Shown here one piece after another: positions 61,401-64,000 of a DNA stretch of 64,000 nt. The notes below the pieces were generated by a model. It saw only the letters and a program-made list of their open reading frames with translations. It was not told where the DNA came from and searched no databases. Location: NCBI GenBank assembly GCA_035771165.1, contig JAWNZC010000419.1, positions 3,115,001 through 3,179,000 of the forward strand. Reading direction: 5' to 3'. Numbering within the stretch: the stretch's first letter is position 1; each line of letters starts with the position of its first letter. This DNA is from Paragorgia papillata (lineage: Eukaryota; Cnidaria; Anthozoa; Scleralcyonacea; Coralliidae). The position numbers were made by a program, and so were the translations under genes.

Positions 61401-63163
61401 TGGTGGTTGGTTGGTTGCAATGGTGGTTGGTGTTGGTATCTGTGTCTGTCTGTCTGTCTGTCTGTCAGTCTGTATCTGTATCTGTGTCTGTATCCGTGTC
61501 TGTGTCTGTGTCTGTGTCTGTGTCTGTGTCTGTGTCCGTGTCTGTGTCTGTGTCTGTGTCTGTGTCTGTGTCTGTGTCTGTGTCTGTGTTTGTGTCTGTG
61601 TCTGTAATTTGCTAATTTTAATACTCTCTTTTCACAGTTCACCATTGTCAACCGTAGCGCCGTCCTTTTACACTTTGTCAATTTCCACCGCAGCACTTTC
61701 CACCCATCCTTTATTAGTCGCGTCTTCCTCGCTTGATGTTGTTGCTAAGACACCATTAAGGTTGGTTTTGGCTTGACCTTTGTTGTTTTGCTCTGAAAAT
61801 GGTATGGATTTTTGGTGGTTGGTGTCCGTGTCCGCGTCAGCATCTGTGTCCGTGTCCGTGTCTGTGTCCGTGTCCGTGCCCGTGTCTGTGTCCGTGTCCG
61901 TGCCCGTGCCCGTGCCCGTGCCCGTGCCCGTGCCCGTGCCCGTGCCCGTGCCCGTGCCCGTGCCTGTGCCCGTGCCCGTGTCTGTGTCTGTGTCTGTGTC
62001 TGTGTCTGTGTCTGTGTCTGTGTCTGTGTCTGTGTCTGTGTCTGTGTCTGTGTCTGTGTCTGTGCCTGTGCGTATGTCTGTGTTTGTGTCTGTAGTTTGC
62101 TAATTTTAATACCTTCTTTTCACAGTTCACCGTTGTCAACCGTAGCGCCGTCCTTTTACACTACGTCAATTTCCACCGCAGCACTTTCCACCCATCCTTT
62201 ATTAATCGCGTCTTCCTCGCTTGATCCATCTGTGTCAAAAGCCACTTCAGTAATTCAAGCTTCTCCGACCACTAATTCACCTTCCTCGAGTTCAACCATG
62301 TCAGCTGCTGATCGACTAAAGCAAGGTATTGAAACAGGATTCTAGATTTACTTTGAGTCTTTGACAAACCCCATGTGACTTTATACTCTAACTAACACTA
62401 AAGCCCGATTGCGGAAACGCCGTTTAACCGTTCAAACAGTGTTTAAAAACGAGTTTTAAAATACCTATAAAGTAAAACAGTGAAATAAAAGCAGTGTGCT
62501 GCGTAAGCAGTGTTGAAACAACAATCGAAATAAGTATAGCAAGCTTTAATGATATACGGCCAAAATAGAGAATGTAGGAGTCTAACGTTTCGAGCGAAAG
62601 CAACAACGAGCTTATATAAGAAAGATAATCATTATTATGATTATCCTTCTTATATAAGCTCGTTATTTGTTTACACTCTTTACGTTTCTCTCTGACGAAG
62701 GGCCTTCGCTCGAAACGTTAGACTACTACGTTCTCTGTTTCGGCAGTATATCTAACCTAAACTATATTTTGATTTATATTTAAAATACCTAGATATGCTG
62801 TGAAAATGCTAGCCATGTTAATCGACAATTAACTTGCAATGCGTTGGTCGACGGCGGTTAAATCCAAGATTACATCTTGCTTAGCTACTCACTATCTAAT
62901 CCCAGAACACTGTCTATCACCGTTTCTGAAATTGGCGCCAAATGTCTTTTTTCCTGAATTTAGTTACCGTATTCACTTGTTAAGCCCCTATTTCAATTAA
63001 GTTCTCTTTCTAATGACCTCTTATTAAGTGAAAATAAGAATAATGAAACCACTATCTTTTTTGCTTTGCTATATAAATGTTTTCTAATTTTTTTACAGAT
63101 CAACAGTTTATCGACAATGTCAATATTTCTGCTGTGGATATTAATGACGAGAAGACTATTGAT
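49336..63163 (+). CDS. Gene 4: receptor paralogue with amplified stalk exons, 3'-partial
   Basis: Exons 49336-49411 (signal peptide), 56622-57159 (ectodomain), 57797-57928, 59796-59927, 60396-60527 and 61058-61195 (four E3-type stalk exons), 61638-61760 (hybrid stalk exon), 62126-62325 (E4-type), 63099-63163 (E5-type). The sum is 1536 nt, 512 codons with no stop, and all junction phases match. Intron 1 is 7.2 kb and packed with repeats. The gene leaves the window before any GAIN, GPS or 7TM exon, so calling it a receptor rests on homology of the 5' module to gene 2. Confidence 0.75.
50141..50572. mobile_element. MITE with TAGGGACCTTAAGCAAGC termini
   Basis: GTAGGGACCTTAAGCAAGC at about 50171 and GCTTGCTTAAGGTCCCTA at about 50522 are inverted. 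Outer words ATAACAGTCGG and CCGACTGTTAT are inverted too. No coding frame. Confidence 0.7.
50582..50705 (+). mobile_element. GAAACGTC-hairpin repeat
   Basis: TGATGAAGGGCTCCGCTCGA, then AACGTCAGTATTTCGTTAT, then TTTACCACATTTTCACTTTG, then CTACGCAGCACTCTAC. Same modules as at 47815-47870, 52495-52640, 55980-56100 and 41915-42062. Confidence 0.6.
50750..51230. repeat. 25-bp minisatellite, about 18 units
   Basis: Unit ACTATTTTACTCTGTCTAAC then ACCAG, with single-base variants and a few 23-bp units lacking CT. The word GTTAGACAGAGTAAAAT at 16492 is its complement. Confidence 0.9.
51815..52450 (+). mobile_element. LINE reverse-transcriptase C-terminal fragment with 3' UTR
   Basis: The frame reads LLEYGSELWSPHELKYISLI, then ENVQRRATKFILNYPKDTSY, then LLLLDFLPLEYRREIKDLVF, the classic R-x-x-x-Y-C/G-S-x-x-W-S-P-H...VQRRATK module of CR1/L2-type RT. 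After one frameshift it resumes with FFPRTVRTWNGLPST. It ends at a short AATAAAGTGATTAAAATAAA tail. Confidence 0.8.
52495..52640 (-). mobile_element. GAAACGTC-hairpin repeat, minus orientation and rearranged
   Basis: CGAAATACTGACGTTTCGGG then CGGAGCC is the complement of the hairpin module. The ACCACCTTTTCGATCACTT and GCAACACTCTA modules that follow are in plus orientation, so two halves face each other. Confidence 0.55.
52880..53075. mobile_element. Palindromic GAAACGTT repeat
   Basis: TTGGATATACTGCCGAAAC at the left and TTCCGCAGTATATCCAAAC at the right enclose two opposed modules (TCTAACGTTTCGAGAGAAGG and GAGAAACGTTTCTCTCTTTTG). Related palindrome at 62495-62770. Confidence 0.65.
53885..54695. 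repeat. 17-bp minisatellite (CTCACTAGTAAACCTTC), about 47 units
   Basis: Very homogeneous array with a CTAG-containing palindrome (ACTAGT) in each unit. C/T variation at CCTTCCTC/CCTTTCTC appears in repeated blocks. Confidence 0.95.
54879..55108. mobile_element. Foldback element with internal CRE-like sites
   Basis: AAACAAATAAAACATA..GTGCATATGTACTCTTATAA on the left mirrors TTATAAGAGTACATATGCAC..TATGTTTTATTTGTT on the right. The interior repeats TTCGTGTTCAAATGACGTCA twice directly and once diverged in inverse (AACGTCATTTGAACACGAA). Confidence 0.75.
55769..55965. mobile_element. MITE, about 0.2 kb, AGACCCTTTTAATAAGT termini
   Basis: TATAGACCCTTTTAATAAGT at 55769 and ACTTATTAAAAGGGTCTGTA at 55946 are inverted; the pairing continues through AATACGTAATTTTC/GAAAATGACGTACT. 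Confidence 0.75.
55975..56110 (+). mobile_element. GAAACGTC-type repeat, diverged
   Basis: TTTGATCACGGCTTGAAACG then TCACTGTTTCGTTATC, followed by the TTTACTACCTTTTCACTTT and CTGCCTACACAGAACTAC modules. The hairpin loop is eroded. Confidence 0.5.
56440..56583. mobile_element. GAAACGTC-hairpin repeat before gene 4 E2
   Basis: CACTTTGATGAAGGGCTCCG then CTTGAAACGTCAGTTTCCCG, ending TTTACCACATTTTCACTTTG at the same distance from E2 as in gene 3. The insertion therefore predates the split of genes 3 and 4, and its absence from gene 2 is a derived state. Confidence 0.6.
56622..57159 (+). CDS. Gene 4 exon E2: Cys-containing ectodomain
   Basis: 538 nt, phase 1 to 2. The protein is close to gene 2 E2 with a handful of changes and one inserted codon (GGFVVFGN against GGLVFGN). 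All Cys contexts are conserved. Confidence 0.83.
57270..58580. repeat. 10-bp arrays around gene 4 E3a
   Basis: 57270-57760 before E3a, 57985-58310 and 58350-58580 after it. The last two are separated by a copy of the post-E3 sequence (GCTCTGAAAATTGTATTAAT), evidence of an E3-unit duplication whose exon was lost. Confidence 0.88.
57797..57928 (+). CDS. Gene 4 stalk exon E3a
   Basis: 132 nt, phase 2-2, acceptor TATCGTAG, donor ACG/GTTCGT. It encodes LLSLTVVSSREIHSSITPSI, then EPTMLVSVVSRLGYPSSDDV, then AKT. It is seven codons longer than E3 of genes 2 and 3. Confidence 0.78.
58580..59667. mobile_element. Non-autonomous hAT-like element, 1.09 kb
   Basis: Starts CAGTGAACTCGATGTAAGTT and ends with its complement; imperfect terminal repeats extend about 200 bp. 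Flanked by ATTCAAAC at 58572-58579 and 59668-59675, an 8-bp target-site duplication as expected for hAT. No transposase frame inside. Inserted in the decamer array between E3a and E3b. Confidence 0.85.
59796..59927 (+). CDS. Gene 4 stalk exon E3b
   Basis: 132 nt, phase 2-2. It is nearly identical to E3a, as are its flanks (57690-58310 against 59670-60350), so it is a duplication of exon plus intron. A 1.09-kb hAT-like element lies between the two copies. Confidence 0.78.
60396..60527 (+). CDS. Gene 4 stalk exon E3c
   Basis: 132 nt, phase 2-2. Third copy of the unit; the acceptor is followed by TTTGCTGAG instead of CTTGCTGAG, and joining keeps Arg at the junction. Confidence 0.77.
61058..61195 (+). 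CDS. Gene 4 stalk exon E3d
   Basis: 138 nt, phase 2-2. Its 5' part matches E3a-c (ITPSIEPTMLVG), while its 3' part and donor match E3 of genes 2 and 3 (GYPSSDVVAKTPL, AAG/GTTTGT), so it is a mosaic or the ancestral unit. Confidence 0.77.
61215..62095. repeat. Tetramer and hexamer tracts flanking gene 4 E4a
   Basis: (GATT/GGTT)n plus (GTGTCT)n at 61215-61610, and (GTGTCC/GTGCCC/GTGTCT)n at 61815-62095. GTGCCC is unique to this second tract. Both end about 30 bp before an E4-type acceptor. Confidence 0.92.
61638..61760 (+). CDS. Gene 4 hybrid stalk exon E4a
   Basis: 123 nt, phase 2-2. The first part is E4-type (SPLSTVAPSFYTLSIST...ASSSLD). The last nine codons and the donor are those of E3 (DVVAKTPL plus AG/GTTGGT). 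It looks like an in-frame E4/E3 recombination joined at SLD/DVV. Confidence 0.75.
62126..62325 (+). CDS. Gene 4 stalk exon E4b
   Basis: 200 nt, the normal E4 equivalent (SPLSTVAPSFYTTSISTAAL... to ...SAADRLKQ). Read-through past the donor meets a stop after GIETGF at 62345, so the longer read-through tail of genes 2 and 3 is lost here. Confidence 0.78.
62495..62770. mobile_element. Palindromic GAAACGTT repeat in gene 4
   Basis: TCTAACGTTTCGAGCGAAAG (from about 62580) and CTGACGAAGGGCCTTCGCTC then GAAACGTTAGAC (from about 62692) face each other, with an ATAATCATTATTATGATTAT hairpin between them. CTGACGA..GAAA matches the invariant core words of a hammerhead ribozyme. Confidence 0.6.
63099..63163 (+). 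CDS. Gene 4 exon E5-type, diverged
   Basis: Acceptor TTTTTTACAG, donor GAT/GTAAGA, 65 nt, phase 1 to 0. It encodes DQQFIDNVNISAVDINDEKT then ID. It has the phases of E5 in genes 1 and 2 but is 27 nt longer and unlike it in sequence. Confidence 0.6.
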
Positions 63164-63214
63164 GTAAGATGCGGAAAATACTTAATATTAAAAGTATTGT
63201 TGTGGGAGCTTAGT

Positions 63215-63980
63215 GGAATGGAGTGAAATGAAATGAAACGAAGTGAAGTGAAGTGAAATGAAATGAAACGAAGTGAAGTGAAGTGACGTGACGTGACGTG
63301 ACGTGACGTGACGTGACGTGTAGTGTAGTGTAGTGTAGTGTAGTGTAGTGTAGTGTAGTGTAGTGTAGTGTAGTGTAGTGTAGTGTAGTGTAGTGTAGTG
63401 TAGTGTAGTGTAGTGTAGTGTAGTGTAGTGTAGTGTAGTGTAGTGTAGTGTAGTGTAGTGTAGTGTAGTGTAGTGTAGTGTAGTGTAGTGTAGTGTAGTG
63501 TAGTGGAATGGATTGAAGTGAAGTGAAGCGAAGCGAGGCGAGGTGAGGTGAAGTGAAGTTAGGTGAGGTGAAGTAAAATGAATGAACTTTTACCTCACTT
63601 TACCTCAACTCAACTCCTCACCTCACTTCTCCTCACCTCACCTCACCTCACCTCACCTCACCTCACCTCACCTCACCTCACCTCACCCCACCTCACCTCA
63701 CCTCACCTCACCTCACCTCACCTCACCTCACCTCACCTCACCTCACCTCATCCCATCCCACCCCATCCCATCCCATCCCATCCCATCCCATCCCATCCCA
63801 TCCCATCCCATCCCATCCCATCCCATCCCATCCCACCTCAACTCAACTCACCTCACCTCAACTCAACTCAACTCACCTCACCTCATCTCATCTCATCCCA
63901 CCCCATCCCATCCCATCCCATCCCACCTCACCTCACCTCACCCCACCTCACCTCACCCCACCTCACCTCACCTCATGTCT
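63215..63980. repeat. Pentamer tracts at the window end
   Basis: (GTGAA)n, (GTGAC)n and about 38 (TAGTG)n units to 63505, then a G-rich AGGTG/AAGTG zone to 63580, then (CACCT)n, (CCCAT)n and (CAACT)n to 63980. The strand composition flips from G-rich to C-rich near 63590, so the two halves can partly pair. Confidence 0.92.
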
Positions 63981-64000
63981 GACTTCATCTCATTCCATTT

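Overview
This is metazoan nuclear DNA: split genes with GT-AG introns, AT-rich intergenic DNA, many short inverted-repeat and non-LTR elements, and long tracts of simple repeats. It is not bacterial, viral or organellar. The lineage cannot be fixed from the sequence. A cnidarian, sponge or other marine invertebrate is my guess, based on the compact class-B2 receptor exons, the 5S-derived SINE and the abundance of foldback elements.

The window is a plus-strand cluster of four related adhesion-GPCR (aGPCR, class B2) genes. I rebuilt them exon by exon, and every junction keeps phase. Gene 1 (2-12840, 5' end outside the window) has exons for a GAIN-like region, a GPS autoproteolysis motif with an HL/T cleavage site, seven transmembrane helices and a 40-residue tail. 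Gene 2 (18166-33286) appears complete: 20 exons, 821 codons, with a signal peptide, an unrecognised Cys-containing ectodomain, a Ser/Thr-rich stalk, then GAIN, GPS, 7TM and tail. Gene 3 (38669-44332) keeps only the signal peptide, ectodomain and stalk exons. It has lost everything downstream and may encode a secreted ectodomain. Gene 4 (49336-63163, 3' end outside the window) has the same 5' module, but its stalk exon is amplified to four copies plus a hybrid exon.

Most of this layout comes from a tandem duplication: unit A (1610-21576) and unit B (21577-44641). Both breakpoints fall in introns, so gene 2 looks like a chimera made at the junction, with a gene-3-type 5' module joined to the GAIN-7TM module of gene 1. 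The coding parts shared by genes 1 and 2 differ at only about six nucleotides, whereas the intronic repeat lengths differ a lot. Allelic haplotigs placed in tandem must therefore be excluded.

The introns and spacers hold microsatellites of 2-9 bp, minisatellites (10, 17, 25, 61, 75 and 87 bp), 101-bp TTAA-ended palindromes, a tRNA-carrying foldback element, a 5S-rRNA-derived SINE, hAT-like elements with target-site duplications, LINE reverse-transcriptase 3' fragments, and at least seven copies of a hairpin repeat with a GAAACGTC/GAAACGTT core. A minus-strand zinc-ribbon coding exon lies between the receptor genes. It is open in unit B and frameshifted in unit A.
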